A model generated the notes under the pieces. It saw only the letters and a program-made list of their open reading frames with translations. It ran no database searches and was not told the DNA's origin. A DNA stretch of 64,000 bases from CAXXXW01 sp963665555 (GTDB lineage Bacteria; Pseudomonadota; Alphaproteobacteria; Thalassobaculales; Thalassobaculaceae), in NCBI GenBank assembly GCA_963665555.2, contig OY762308.1, positions 3,339,627-3,403,626 of the forward strand, given 5' to 3'. Below, in pieces: positions 8,543-18,164 of the stretch (its first letter is position 1; each line of letters begins with the position of its first letter). Position numbers and translations under genes: made by a program.

Positions 8543-9541
8543 TCAAGCGCCGGGAAGCGCGGGCCGGGCGGCGAACAGGGCGTCGAGGGTTTCCTCCGGG
8601 CCGGCGCCGGCGTTGGCGGCCGCGTCCACCGCGGCGCAGATCGGGAGTTCGACGCCCTCCCGCGCCGCGCGCCGCGCGATGGCGCGGGCGGCGCCCCGGC
8701 CCTCCACCAGCCCGCCGGCCGCGGCCAGCGCTTCCTTCGCCGTCGCGCCCCGGCCGAGCGCCGCGCCGAAGCGGAAATTGCGCGATTGCGCGCTGGAGCA
8801 GGTGAGCACGAGGTCGCCCAGCCCGGCCAGCCCGGACAGCGTTTCCGCCCGCCCGCCGAGCGCGACGGCGAACCGCGCCGCCTCCGCCAGGCCGCGCGCT
8901 ATCAGGTCGGCCCGCGCGTTCTCCCCCAGGCCGCGCCCGGCGGCGAAGCCGCAGGCGACGGCGACCGGGTTCTTGACCGCCCCGCCGACCTCCGCGCCGA
9001 CAATGTCGTCCGTGGGATCGAGCCGGAACGCCGCCGATTCGAGCGCGCGCGCCAGGGCCCCGGCCGCCGCGCCCTCCGGCATGGCCAGCGCCGCCGCCGT
9101 CGGCGCGCCGCGCGCCGCCTCCGCCGCGAAGGTCGGCCCCGACAGGCAGCCGACGGCCCGGCCGGGGAGCGTCTCCGCCAGGACCTCGGACATGAGCTTG
9201 CCCGTCCCGTCCTCCAGCCCCTTGGCGCAGCACGCGACCGGCGTTTGGGGCGCGAGGCTCTCCGCCATCCGCGCCGCCGTCGCGCGGACATGCCGGGCCG
9301 GGACGGCGAGGAGAACGGCGTCGGCCGCGCACGCCTCGGCCATGTCCCCGGTCGCGCGGATCGCCGGCTCCAGCCGGACGCCCGGCAGCCAGACCGTGTT
9401 CTCGCGCTCCCCGTTCATCGCCGCGACCGCGCTTGCCTCGCGCTCCCAGACGACGACGCGGCGCCCGGCCCGCGCGGCGAGCTGGGCCAGCGCCGTCCCC
9501 CAGGCGCCGCCGCCCACCACGCCGATCCGCGCGTAGCTCAC
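8543..9541 (-). CDS. gpsA: glycerol-3-phosphate dehydrogenase [NAD(P)+]
   Basis: GpsA (332 residues) reduces dihydroxyacetone phosphate to sn-glycerol-3-phosphate for phospholipid synthesis in the cytoplasm. The N-terminal nucleotide-binding motif GGGAWGTALA and the family segments CCAKGLE, LSGPTFA, and EVGGAVKNPVAVACG with the catalytic lysine are all visible. A GTG start at 9541 overlaps the tsaD stop as GTGA, so the two genes are coupled. The tsaD-gpsA order is common in alphaproteobacteria. Confidence 0.95.
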   Translation of the reverse strand: MSYARIGVVGGGAWGTALAQLAARAGRRVVVWEREASAVAAMNGERENTVWLPGVRLEPAIRATGDMAEACAADAVLLAVPARHVRATAARMAESLAPQTPVACCAKGLEDGTGKLMSEVLAETLPGRAVGCLSGPTFAAEAARGAPTAAALAMPEGAAAGALARALESAAFRLDPTDDIVGAEVGGAVKNPVAVACGFAAGRGLGENARADLIARGLAEAARFAVALGGRAETLSGLAGLGDLVLTCSSAQSRNFRFGAALGRGATAKEALAAAGGLVEGRGAARAIARRAAREGVELPICAAVDAAANAGAGPEETLDALFAARPALPGA

Positions 9542-10629
9542 GCCGTCGCCTCCGCCGCCGCGCCGGTTGCCTCCGCCGGGGCCTCCCCCGGCGCCTCGTC
9601 GAGCGGCCAGCGCGGCCGGGGCGCGAAGTCGAGGCCGTCCACGAGGCCGAGGCGCAGGCGCTCCAGCCCGGCCCAGGCGATCATCGCCGCGTTGTCGGTG
9701 CAGAGCGAAGGCGGCGGGACGACGAACCGCATCCCCTCGCGCTCCGCCAGCGCCCGCAGCGCCGCGCGCAGCGCCCGGTTGGCGGCGACCCCGCCGGCCG
9801 CCACGAAGGGCCGGCCCTCCCCGTGGCGCGACCGGAACAGGGCGATGGCGTTGGCGCAGCGCTCCGCGATCCCGCGCACGGCGGCGGCCTGGAAGGCGGC
9901 GGCGAGGTCGGCGGCGCCGGCCGGCGACAGCGGCGCCATGGCGGCGGCCCTGTGCCGCGCGGCGGTCTTCAGCCCGGAGAAGGAGAAGTCGCAGCCCGGC
10001 CGGCCCGCCATCGGGACCGGGAGCTTCGCGCGCGCCGGATCGCCGTCCTCGGCCGCGCGCTCCAGCGCCGGGCCGCCCGGCCAGCCGAGGCCGAGCAGCC
10101 GCGCCGTCTTGTCGAACGCCTCGCCCGCCGCGTCGTCCAGCGTCGCGCCGAACCGCCGGTAGCGGCCGACGCCCTCGACCGCGAGCGACTGGCAATGGCC
10201 GCCCGAGACCAGCAGCAACAGGAACGGGAAGCCGACCCCGTCCGTCAGCCGCGCGGTCAGCGCGTGGCCCTCCAGGTGGTTGACCGCGACGAAGGGAACG
10301 CCGCGCGCCAGGGCGATCGCCTTGGCCATGGTCGCGCCGACCAGCACGCCGCCGATCAGGCCCGGCCCGCCGGTCGCGGCCACGGCGTCGATCCCGTCGA
10401 AGCCGGTCCCGGCCTCCTCCAGCGCGCGCGCGACCGCGCCGTCGAGCCGCTGGACATGGGCGCGCGCGGCGACCTCCGGCGCCACGCCGCCGAAGGGGCG
10501 GTGCTCCTCGACCTGCGAGAGCACGACATTCGCGCGGATGTTCCGCGCGCCGTCCACCACGGCGGCGGCGGTCTCGTCGCAGCTCGACTCGATGCCGAGC
10601 GCCACCGGAACCCTCGCGCCTGCCGGCAT
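9538..10629 (-). CDS. tsaD: tRNA N6-adenosine threonylcarbamoyltransferase
   Basis: TsaD (363 residues) transfers the threonylcarbamoyl group to A37 of tRNAs reading ANN codons, working with TsaB and TsaE. The N-terminal GIESSCDETAAAVV motif, the metal-binding HLEGHALTARL (H-x3-H), and GLPGWPGG-like and SFSGLKTA segments are intact. The protein carries an alanine- and glutamate-rich tail of about 20 residues beyond the usual end. It is transcribed divergently from hemC, the two starts being 50 bases apart, an arrangement common in this class. Confidence 0.96.
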   Translation of the reverse strand: MPAGARVPVALGIESSCDETAAAVVDGARNIRANVVLSQVEEHRPFGGVAPEVAARAHVQRLDGAVARALEEAGTGFDGIDAVAATGGPGLIGGVLVGATMAKAIALARGVPFVAVNHLEGHALTARLTDGVGFPFLLLLVSGGHCQSLAVEGVGRYRRFGATLDDAAGEAFDKTARLLGLGWPGGPALERAAEDGDPARAKLPVPMAGRPGCDFSFSGLKTAARHRAAAMAPLSPAGAADLAAAFQAAAVRGIAERCANAIALFRSRHGEGRPFVAAGGVAANRALRAALRALAEREGMRFVVPPPSLCTDNAAMIAWAGLERLRLGLVDGLDFAPRPRWPLDEAPGEAPAEATGAAAEATA

Positions 10630-10679
10630 GGCCCGTTCGCCCTTTCCCCGCTTCCCCGGCCGGTCTACACAGGCCGGCG

Positions 10680-11636
10680 ATGGAAGGCCAGACGGAATGC
10701 GCGGCCCGGATCCGCATCGGCACGCGCGGCTCGCGCCTCGCGCTGGCGCAGGCGGCGGAGTTGCGCGACCGGCTCGCCGCCGCCCACGAGGCGCTGCGCG
10801 AACCGGGCGCGATCCGCATCGTCGCGATCCGCACCGCCGGCGACGCGGCGCGCGACCGCCGCCTCGCCGACATCGGCGGCAAGGGGCTGTTCGTCAAGGA
10901 GATCGAGGCCGCGCTGGCCGAGCGCCGGGTCGACATCGCCGTCCATTCCGCGAAGGACATGGAGACCGCGCTGGCGCCCGGCACGCGGCTCGCCGCGATC
11001 CTGCCGCGCGAGGACCCGCGCGACGCCTTCGTTTCGCGCCGGGCGCCGGGCCTCGACGGATTGCCGCCGGGCGCCGTGGTCGGGACCGCCTCGGCGCGGC
11101 GCGCGGCGCTGGTCCTGCGCCGCCGGCCCGACCTGCGCACGGCGCTGCTGCGCGGCAATGTCGAAACCCGGCTGGCGAAGGTCGAGGCGGGCGCGCCGGA
11201 CGCGACGCTGCTGGCGATGGCGGGGCTGAACCGGCTGGGCCTGGCTGGCCGGGCGACGCGAATCCTCTCCGTCGAGGAGATGCCGCCGGCGGCGGGGCAG
11301 GGCGCCGTCGCCGCCCAATGCCGAAGCGCCGACGGCGGCCCGGACGCGCGGATCGCCGAATGGCTGGCGGCGGCGAACGACCGGGAGAGCGAACTCCGCG
11401 TCCGGGCCGAGCGCGCCATGCTGGCGGCGCTGGGCGGCTCCTGCCGAACCCCGATCGCCGGCCACGCGGCGCCGGCGGGCGCCGGCCGCCTGCGGCTGGA
11501 GGGCCATGTGCTGAGCGAGGACGGAACCCGGCATCGCCGGGCGGCGGAGACCGGGCCGGAGGACGATCCCGAGGCGCTGGGCCGCGCGGTGGGCGAGGCG
11601 CTGCTTGCGGCGGCCGGCCCCGGCCTGTTCGGATAG
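10680..11636 (+). CDS. hemC: hydroxymethylbilane synthase (porphobilinogen deaminase)
   Basis: HemC (318 residues) joins four porphobilinogen molecules into hydroxymethylbilane in heme synthesis. The N-terminal RIGTRGSRLALAQA, the VHSAKDME segment with the catalytic aspartate, and the LGGSCRTPIAGHA segment with the cysteine that holds the dipyrromethane cofactor are all present. It heads a plus-strand cluster hemC-hemD-COG4223-hemY, so two consecutive tetrapyrrole steps are encoded together. The start is the ATG 50 bases from the divergent tsaD start. Confidence 0.97.
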   Translation: MEGQTECAARIRIGTRGSRLALAQAAELRDRLAAAHEALREPGAIRIVAIRTAGDAARDRRLADIGGKGLFVKEIEAALAERRVDIAVHSAKDMETALAPGTRLAAILPREDPRDAFVSRRAPGLDGLPPGAVVGTASARRAALVLRRRPDLRTALLRGNVETRLAKVEAGAPDATLLAMAGLNRLGLAGRATRILSVEEMPPAAGQGAVAAQCRSADGGPDARIAEWLAAANDRESELRVRAERAMLAALGGSCRTPIAGHAAPAGAGRLRLEGHVLSEDGTRHRRAAETGPEDDPEALGRAVGEALLAAAGPGLFG

Positions 11637-11643
11637 GCGCGCG

Positions 11644-12348
11644 ATGCGCCTGCTGCTGACCCGGCCGCGCCCCGATTCGGAGGAACTGGCCCGCACCCTG
11701 GCGGCGCGCGGCGTCGAGAGCGTCGTCTCGCCGGCGCTCGAAATCGTCCCGCTGCCGCCCGGCCCGCCGCCGGAGGGCGCGGTCCGGGCGATCCTGCTCA
11801 CCAGCGGCAACGCCGCGCCCGCGCTCGCGGCCGGCGGCTTCCGGCGGACCGCGCTCGTGCTCTGCGTCGGCGGCGCGACCGCGCGCCGCGCGGCCGGGGC
11901 GGGGTTCGCGGATGTCCGTTCGGCGGATGGCGACGCGCGCGGCCTCGCCCTTCTGGCGCGCCGAAGCCTCGATCCCCGCGCCGGCCGGCTGTTGTGGCTC
12001 CGGGGCGCGGAAACCTCCGGCGGCCTCGCGGACGCGCTCCGGGAAGCGGGTTTCGAGGTCGAGGAGCGCGTCGTCTATCGCGCGGACCCCGCCGAAAGCC
12101 TGTCGCCCGAAGCCGCCGCCGGGATCGCCGCCGGCGGGATCGACGCGGCGCTGCTGTTCTCGCCGCGTTCGGCGCGGATTTTCGCGGCGCTGCTCGAACG
12201 GGCCGGGCTGGCGCGCGCGGCGGGGGGCATGGCGGCGTGGTGCGTCAGCCGCGCGACCGCCAGGGCCGCCGCCGGGCCGCCGTGGCGCGAGGTCCGGGTC
12301 GCCGCGCGCCCGGACCTGCCCGCCATGCTCGCGCTGCTGCCCGATTGA
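11644..12348 (+). CDS. hemD: uroporphyrinogen-III synthase
   Basis: HemD (234 residues) closes and rearranges hydroxymethylbilane into uroporphyrinogen III. The family is poorly conserved, but the N-terminal LLLTRPRPDSEELA, the LLTSGNAA segment, the GGATARRA segment and the LLFSPRSARIFAALL segment in the second half fit. I chose ATG 11644, seven bases after the hemC stop; starting further upstream would lengthen the overlap with hemC and add residues not expected in the family. The position between hemC and the mitofilin-like gene supports the call. Confidence 0.9.
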   Translation: MRLLLTRPRPDSEELARTLAARGVESVVSPALEIVPLPPGPPPEGAVRAILLTSGNAAPALAAGGFRRTALVLCVGGATARRAAGAGFADVRSADGDARGLALLARRSLDPRAGRLLWLRGAETSGGLADALREAGFEVEERVVYRADPAESLSPEAAAGIAAGGIDAALLFSPRSARIFAALLERAGLARAAGGMAAWCVSRATARAAAGPPWREVRVAARPDLPAMLALLPD

Positions 12349-12407
12349 CGCCACAAGCCGCGCCCGTCCTGCTATGGTCGAGCGGCGAATCGGGAGGCGG
12401 GCGGATC

Positions 12408-13736
12408 GTGTCGTCGAGCGGCGAGAGCGGAACCGGCGGGAGCGGAGCGGGCGCGGCGGAAGGCGCCGGCGCCCGGCCCGGCCCGCGCAAGCCGGGCGGG
12501 CCGACCATCGACGCGAGACCGCTCCGGCGGAGGCTTCTTCCCTTGCCCCCCTTGCCCCGCAAGCGCGTCCTTTACGCCGGGGCGGCGGCGGCGGTCGTGC
12601 TGCTGATGGCGGCGGCGGGGAGCTATCCGTGGTGGGGAGACGGGGCCGCGCGGCTGCTCGCGGTCGCGGGGCTCGGGCCGGCGGCGGTGGAAACCGGCCC
12701 CGCGGCGCCGCCCGCCGAAGCCGCCCCGGTCGAGGCCGAACCGGCGCCGGACCCGCTGGAGGAGCGGATGGAGGCGCGCGCGGCCGGGCAGGACGCGCGG
12801 ATCGACGGGATCGAGGCCCGGCTGGCCGCGCTGGAAGGGGCGCCGCCGCCGCCCGCGCCTCCCGATCCCTCCGAACGGCTCCGCGCCCTGGAGGCCCGGC
12901 TTGCGGCGCTCGAAGCCGCGCGGGACGCCGCCCGCGAGGAGGAAGCCGCGCGCGCCGCCCTGGCGAAGGCCGAGCCGGCCCCGCCGCTCGCGCCGGCGGC
13001 CGCCCCGGCGGTCGCGCCGGAGACGGTCGCGCGGCTGGCGGAGCGCGTCGCGGCGGTCGAGGGGCGCGCGGCCGGCGATCCGGCGGCGGTGGCGTCGCTG
13101 CGCGGGCGGGCCGAGGGGATGGCCGCCGAAATCGCCGCCCTCGGCCGGCGGCTCGACGCGCTGGCGGAATCGATGGCCGACGGTGCGCCGGAGCGCGAAC
13201 GCGCGGCGCTGACGCTGATCGGCGTCGGGCAGGTCGGCCTCGCGGCGGCGCGCGGCGCGCCCTTCCCGGCCCAGGTCGCGGCGCTGCGCGCGGTCGCGGG
13301 AGACGATCCGGCCGTCGCCGCCGCGCTCGACGAACTGGCTCCGCGCGCGGCCGAGGGCGCGCCGACGCTGGCGGCGCTGCGCGCCCGCTTCCCCGCGATG
13401 CTCCGGGCCGCGGTCGCGCGCGCGGCGGGCGGCGCCCCGGCGGACGGGGCGGAGGGCGTGGTCGGGCGCGCGCTTTCCGAGGTGGCCTCGCTGGTGACGA
13501 TCCGCCGGATCGGCGAGCCGGGGACCGACACGGTGGACGGCGCGCTGGCGGCGGCGGAAACGGCGCTGGCGGGCGGCGACCTCGCGGCCGCCGTCGCGGC
13601 GCTGGAGCGGCTGGAAGGCCCGCCGGCCGAGGCGGCGGCGCCGTGGCTCGCCGGCGCGCGGGCGCGGCTCGCGGTGGACGGCGCGGCGGCGGCGCTGCGG
13701 GCGGCGGCGCTGGCCGGCCTCGCGGCGGACGGGTGA
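12408..13736 (+). CDS. COG4223/mitofilin-like inner-membrane protein
   Basis: This 442-residue protein has a disordered N-terminus rich in Gly, Ser and Pro, one membrane helix (about residues 60-78, AAAAVVLLMAAAGSYPWW), and a long alanine-rich periplasmic region with coiled-coil stretches such as RLRALEARLAALEAARDAA. This is the layout of the alphaproteobacterial COG4223 family, distant relatives of mitochondrial mitofilin (Mic60), routinely found between hemD and hemY as here. It probably shapes or tethers the inner membrane. A GTG start at 12408 is preceded by GGGAGGCGG. HemY follows six bases after its stop. Confidence 0.8.
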   Translation: MSSSGESGTGGSGAGAAEGAGARPGPRKPGGPTIDARPLRRRLLPLPPLPRKRVLYAGAAAAVVLLMAAAGSYPWWGDGAARLLAVAGLGPAAVETGPAAPPAEAAPVEAEPAPDPLEERMEARAAGQDARIDGIEARLAALEGAPPPPAPPDPSERLRALEARLAALEAARDAAREEEAARAALAKAEPAPPLAPAAAPAVAPETVARLAERVAAVEGRAAGDPAAVASLRGRAEGMAAEIAALGRRLDALAESMADGAPERERAALTLIGVGQVGLAAARGAPFPAQVAALRAVAGDDPAVAAALDELAPRAAEGAPTLAALRARFPAMLRAAVARAAGGAPADGAEGVVGRALSEVASLVTIRRIGEPGTDTVDGALAAAETALAGGDLAAAVAALERLEGPPAEAAAPWLAGARARLAVDGAAAALRAAALAGLAADG

Positions 13737-13742
13737 GCGCGG

Positions 13743-15155
13743 ATGCGGCGCGCGCTGGTCTATTTCGTCCAGGTCGCCGTGCTGGCGGCGGCGGCGGTCT
13801 GGCTGGCGGACCATCCCGGCCGGGTGGAGATCGACTGGCTCGGCTACCGGGTCGAGACCTATTTCGGCGTGCTGCTGGCGCTGCTCCTCGTCGCGGCGCT
13901 GCTGTTCGACGGGGCGCGCCGGGCCTGGCGGCTGCTCGCGGGCGCGCCGGGCGATTTCGTCACGCGGCGCCAGGCGCGGCGGCGCGAGGACGGGTTCCGC
14001 GCGCTCACGCACGGCATGGCGGCGGTGGCGGCGGGCGACCGCGACGAGGCGCGGCGGCTGGCGCGCCGGGCCGATGCGCTGCTGCGCGATCCCGGCGTCA
14101 CGGGGCTGCTGTCGGCCCAGGCGGCGGCGCTCGACGGCGACGAGGCGGCGGCGCGGCGCTATTTCGACGCGCTGGCCGCGGACCGGGAGACGGCCTTCCT
14201 CGGCCTGACCGGGCTGATGCGCCAGGCGATGCGCGAGGGCGACGACGCGCGGACGCTCGAACTGGCCGAACGGGCGCGCCGGCTGCGGCCCGACTCCGCC
14301 TTCGTGTCCGAAACGCTGTTCGACCTGCAGACCCGCGCCGGGCGCTGGCGCGAGGCGCAGGCGACGCTGTTCGACGCGGTGCGCCGCGGGCTCCGCCCGG
14401 AGGAGGGGGCGCTGGGCGACCGCGCCGCGATCCTGGCCGCCCGCGCAGGGGCGGCGCTGCGCGCGGAGCGGTTCGAGGAGGCCGCCGACTTCGCCGGGCA
14501 GGCGCTGGCGAGCGTGGAGGACTTCGTCCCGGCGGCGGCGCTGCGGGCCCGGGCGCTGGCCGGGACCGGCAAGCCCCGCCGGGCGGCCCGGCACCTGGAG
14601 GAGGCGTGGTCGCGCCGCCCGCATCCCGAACTGGCGGCGGCCTACCTGGCGCTGCGGCCCGGGGAAGAGCCGCTCCAGCGCGCGAAGCGCGTCCAGCAAC
14701 TCGCGGCCGGCAATCCCGGCGCGCCGGAAAGCCGGCGGGCGCTGGCGGCGGCGGCGCTGGAGGCCGGGCTGTGGGGCGAGGCGCGGCGCAACCTCGCGGA
14801 ACTCGGCCCGGCGGAGGAATTCGACGCCGGGACCTGCCGCCTGATGGCGCGGCTGGAGCGGGAGGAGAACGGCGACGGCGCGGCGGCCGGCGAGTGGCTG
14901 GAGCGGGCCGCCCGCGCGCCGGCCGGCAAGGGCTGGACCTGCGGGACCTGCGGCGCGGCCGCGCCCGAATGGTCGGCGCTGTGCGGCAATTGCGGGGCGT
15001 TCGGCACGGTGTCGTGGAAGCGGCCGCCCCGCGTCGCCGTCCTCCCGGCCGCGCCCGCCGGCCCCGGCGCGCTGGAGGCGCCGGCGGCGGACGGAGGCGA
15101 GGGCGGCGTCGGCGGGGACGGCGCGGCCGCGCCGGCGGGCGGCGCGCGCGCCTAG
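13743..15155 (+). CDS. hemY: HemY N-terminal domain/TPR protein
   Basis: This 470-residue protein has two N-terminal membrane helices (about residues 5-22 and 40-58) separated by the HemY-type motif HPGRVEIDWLGYRVET, followed by TPR-like helical repeats. It is the proteobacterial HemY associated with late heme synthesis and not the oxidase of Gram-positive bacteria; its exact role is unsettled. The C-terminus carries two CxxC pairs (WTCGTCG and LCGNCG near residues 398-420), a small zinc-ribbon-like knuckle, then a low-complexity tail. The gene ends four bases into the convergent pntB stop. Confidence 0.85.
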   Translation: MRRALVYFVQVAVLAAAAVWLADHPGRVEIDWLGYRVETYFGVLLALLLVAALLFDGARRAWRLLAGAPGDFVTRRQARRREDGFRALTHGMAAVAAGDRDEARRLARRADALLRDPGVTGLLSAQAAALDGDEAAARRYFDALAADRETAFLGLTGLMRQAMREGDDARTLELAERARRLRPDSAFVSETLFDLQTRAGRWREAQATLFDAVRRGLRPEEGALGDRAAILAARAGAALRAERFEEAADFAGQALASVEDFVPAAALRARALAGTGKPRRAARHLEEAWSRRPHPELAAAYLALRPGEEPLQRAKRVQQLAAGNPGAPESRRALAAAALEAGLWGEARRNLAELGPAEEFDAGTCRLMARLEREENGDGAAAGEWLERAARAPAGKGWTCGTCGAAAPEWSALCGNCGAFGTVSWKRPPRVAVLPAAPAGPGALEAPAADGGEGGVGGDGAAAPAGGARA

Positions 15156-16543
15156 TCGAGCGCCAGCACGATCTCCTCGCACATCTTCTTGGCGTCGGCG
15201 AACAGCATCATGGTGTTGTCGCGGAAGAACAGTTCGTTGTCGACGCCGGCGTAGCCCGACGCCATCGACCGCTTCACGAACAGCACGGTGCGGGCGTTCT
15301 CCACGTCGAGGATCGGCATCCCGTAGATCGGGCTTTGCGGATCGGTCTTGGCGGCTGGGTTGGTGACGTCGTTGGCGCCGATCACGAAGGCGACGTCGGT
15401 CTGCGCGAAGTCGCGGTTGATCTCCTCCAGCTCCAGCACCTTGTCGTAGGAGACGTTGGCCTCGGCCAGCAGCACGTTCATGTGGCCGGGCATCCGGCCG
15501 GCCACCGGGTGGATGGCGTAGCGCACGGTCACGCCGCGCGCCCCCAGGATGTCCGCCATCTCGCGCAGCGCGTGCTGCGCCTGCGCCACCGCCATGCCGT
15601 AGCCGGGCACGATCACCACCGAGGCGGCGTTCTCCATGATGAAGGCGGCGTCCTCGGCGCTGCCGGCCTTGATCGCCTTGTCGCCGCGCGTCCGCGCCGC
15701 CGCCCCCTCCGTCTCGCCGCCGAAACCGCCGAGGACGACGCTGAAGAAGGAGCGGTTCATGCCCTTGCACATGATGTAGGACAGGATCGCGCCGGAGGAG
15801 CCGACCAGCGCCCCGGTCACGATCAGCAGGCTGTTCGAAAGCGTGAAGCCGATGCCGCAGGCCGCCCAGCCGGAATAGGAGTTGAGCATCGAGATCACCA
15901 CCGGCATGTCGGCCCCGCCGATCGGCACGATGATCAGCACGCCGATCAGCAGCGACAGCGCGAGGATGGCCCAGAACGCCTCCTCCGACTGCTCGCCGAC
16001 CGTCCAGGCGATCAGCCCGGCCAGCGCCAGGCCGAGCAGCGCGTTCAGCGCGTGCTGCCCCCGGAAGACCAGCGGCGCGCCGCCGACCAGCCCCTGCAGC
16101 TTGCAGAAGGCGACGATCGAGCCGGTGAAGGTGACGGCGCCGATGGCCAGCCCCAGCGACATCTCGATCATGCTGGCGACATGGATGTCGAGGAAGCGGC
16201 CGATCCCGTAGGCCTCCGGCCGGTAGAAGGCGGCGGCGGCGACGAAGCACGCCGCCAGCCCGACCAGGCTGTGGAACGCCGCCACCAGCTGCGGCAGGGC
16301 CGTCATCTGGATTTTCCACGCGATGGCCGCGCCGATCGCGCCGCCGACGGCGATGCCGGCGATAATGACCTCGTAGCTCAGCACCGCCGGCAGCGCCACG
16401 GTGGTGGCGATGGCGATCGCCATGCCGGCGACGCCGAACAGGTTGCCCCGGCGCGCGGTCTCCGGCGAACTCAGGCCGCGCAGCGCCAGGATGAAGCAAA
16501 CCCCGGAAACCAGGTAGAGGACCGCCGAGACGTTCTCGATCAT
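15152..16543 (-). CDS. pntB: NAD(P) transhydrogenase subunit beta
   Basis: PntB (463 residues) forms most of the proton channel and the NADP(H)-binding domain III of the proton-translocating transhydrogenase, which makes NADPH at the expense of NADH and the proton gradient. About eight or nine membrane helices occupy the first 260 residues. The C-terminal domain shows the NADP-binding VIVPGYGMAVAQAQ and GANDVTNPAA segments. It is last in the operon pntAA-pntAB-pntB, and its 3' end overlaps hemY by four bases in a tail-to-tail arrangement. Confidence 0.96.
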   Translation of the reverse strand: MIENVSAVLYLVSGVCFILALRGLSSPETARRGNLFGVAGMAIAIATTVALPAVLSYEVIIAGIAVGGAIGAAIAWKIQMTALPQLVAAFHSLVGLAACFVAAAAFYRPEAYGIGRFLDIHVASMIEMSLGLAIGAVTFTGSIVAFCKLQGLVGGAPLVFRGQHALNALLGLALAGLIAWTVGEQSEEAFWAILALSLLIGVLIIVPIGGADMPVVISMLNSYSGWAACGIGFTLSNSLLIVTGALVGSSGAILSYIMCKGMNRSFFSVVLGGFGGETEGAAARTRGDKAIKAGSAEDAAFIMENAASVVIVPGYGMAVAQAQHALREMADILGARGVTVRYAIHPVAGRMPGHMNVLLAEANVSYDKVLELEEINRDFAQTDVAFVIGANDVTNPAAKTDPQSPIYGMPILDVENARTVLFVKRSMASGYAGVDNELFFRDNTMMLFADAKKMCEEIVLALD

Positions 16544-16557
16544 CGCCGCGCCCGCCC

Positions 16558-16968
16558 TCAGCGTTTCTTGCGGAACATCGACAGCATCCGCTGCGTGACG
16601 ATGAAGCCGCCGAAAATGTTCACCGACGCCAGCACGACGGCGCAGAACCCCATGATCTGGGAGAAGTTCGCCTCGGCCGGGCCGGCGGCGATCAGCGCGC
16701 CGACGACGATCACCGAGGAGATCGCGTTGGTGACGCTCATCAGCGGCGAATGCAGCGCCGGCGTCACCCGCCAGACCACATAATAGCCGACGAAACAGGC
16801 CAGCACGAGGACGGTCACCCCGAACAGGAACGGGTCGACGCCGCCGGCCGCGCCCCCGCCGGGGGCCGCGCCGCCCGCCCCGGCGCCCATGCGCGCGGCC
16901 TCGCCCGCGAGCGCCTCCGCCTCGGCCGCGACGCCGCGCAGCCGCTCGGCCAGTCCTTCGGGAGTCAT
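16558..16968 (-). CDS. pntAB: NAD(P) transhydrogenase subunit alpha, membrane part (PntAB)
   Basis: This 136-residue subunit corresponds to the membrane segment that is fused to PntA in enteric bacteria but is separate in Rhodospirillum-type alphaproteobacteria. After a glycine-rich N-terminus it has three or four membrane helices, with LFGVTVLVLACFVGYYVVW and TNAISSVIVVGALI as clear examples, and ends in the basic tail SMFRKKR. Its ATG overlaps the pntAA stop (ATGA), and pntB begins 14 bases after its end. Confidence 0.93.
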   Translation of the reverse strand: MTPEGLAERLRGVAAEAEALAGEAARMGAGAGGAAPGGGAAGGVDPFLFGVTVLVLACFVGYYVVWRVTPALHSPLMSVTNAISSVIVVGALIAAGPAEANFSQIMGFCAVVLASVNIFGGFIVTQRMLSMFRKKR

Positions 16969-18164
16969 GCCTCGCCTCCGTTCGCGCCGCCGCCGGACCG
17001 CGCGGCGAGTTCCAGGACGGCCGGATGCACCACGGCGCCGTGCCGCGTGACCATCGACCCCTTGACGATCTCGTCCTCCGTGTCGATCGACAGCGTGTTC
17101 GACGCCGTGTCGATCAGCGGCTCGACGAAATGCAGCAGGTTGCGGGCGAACAGCGCCGAGGCGTCGATCGCCACCCGGCTCGGCATGTTGGCGTGGCCGA
17201 CGATCGTCACGCCGTGCCGGACCACGGTCTCGCCGTAGACCGAGAGCGGGCAGTTGCCGCCCTGCTCCACCGCCAGGTCGACGATCACGGAGCCGGGCTT
17301 CATCGCCTTCACCATGTCCGCGCCGATCAGCGTCGGCGCCGGCCGGCCGGGGATCAGCGCGGTGCAGATGGCGATGTCCTGGCGCGGCACGGTCTCGGCG
17401 ATCAGCGCGGCCTGCTTGTCGCGGTAGGCGCGGCTCATCTCGCGGGCGTAGCCGCCCTCGGTCTCGGCCTGCCTGAACTCCTCGTCCTCGACCGCGACGA
17501 AGCTGGCGCCGAGGCTTTCGACATTCTCCTTGGCGGCCGGGCGCACATCGGTGGCGGAGACCACGGCGCCGAGCCGGCGCGCCGTGGCGATCGCCTGCAG
17601 CCCGGCGACGCCGGCCCCCATCACCAGGCATTTCGCCGGCGGCACCGTGCCCGCCGCCGTCATCATCATCGGGAAGGCGCGCCCGAAGGCGGAGCCGGCC
17701 TCGATCACCGCCTTGTAACCGGCGAGATTGGCCTGGGAGGAGAGCACGTCCATGGTCTGCGCCCGCGTGATCCGCGGGATCAGCTCCAGCGCGAAGCAGG
17801 TGATGTCGCGCGCGGCGATGGCGTCGAACAGTTCGCGGTCGCGGTGCGGCTCCATCAGGCAGGCCAGCACCGCGCCGTCCTTCATCATCGCCACCTCGTC
17901 GCCCGCGCCCTCGACCTCGGCGCCGGGGCCGGCCGGGCGGCGGACCTTGAGCACGATGTCGGCGCCGCCCAGCGCCTCCTCCGGCGTCGCGGCCACCGTC
18001 GCGCCGGCCTGGGCGTAGGCGACGTCCTGGACGCCCGAAGCCGTTCCGGCGCCGGCCTCGATCGCCACGTCGAGGCCGAGGCCGACGAATTTCTTCACCG
18101 TATCCGGCGAGGCGGCGACCCGCTTCTCGTGCGGGCGGCGCTCCCTCGCGATGCCGACCTTCAT
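16965..18164 (-). CDS. pntAA: NAD(P) transhydrogenase subunit alpha, NAD-binding part (PntAA)
   Basis: This 399-residue soluble subunit binds NAD(H) and carries out hydride transfer to the NADP site on PntB. It resembles alanine dehydrogenase: the start KVGIARERRPHEKRVAASP, the nucleotide-binding GAGVAGLQAIATARRLGA around residue 175, and the RPAPTLIGADMV segment are all characteristic. The ATG at 18164 gives the expected N-terminus. It is the first gene of the operon; upstream on the same strand is a small HTH gene. Confidence 0.95.
   Translation of the reverse strand: MKVGIARERRPHEKRVAASPDTVKKFVGLGLDVAIEAGAGTASGVQDVAYAQAGATVAATPEEALGGADIVLKVRRPAGPGAEVEGAGDEVAMMKDGAVLACLMEPHRDRELFDAIAARDITCFALELIPRITRAQTMDVLSSQANLAGYKAVIEAGSAFGRAFPMMMTAAGTVPPAKCLVMGAGVAGLQAIATARRLGAVVSATDVRPAAKENVESLGASFVAVEDEEFRQAETEGGYAREMSRAYRDKQAALIAETVPRQDIAICTALIPGRPAPTLIGADMVKAMKPGSVIVDLAVEQGGNCPLSVYGETVVRHGVTIVGHANMPSRVAIDASALFARNLLHFVEPLIDTASNTLSIDTEDEIVKGSMVTRHGAVVHPAVLELAARSGGGANGGEA

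Noticed and set aside
8543..11419. Very long open frames running across several known genes, here and elsewhere in the window
   Set aside because: High GC keeps non-coding frames open. Their translations are arginine- and proline-rich without motifs, while recognised genes occupy another frame or part of the same frame.
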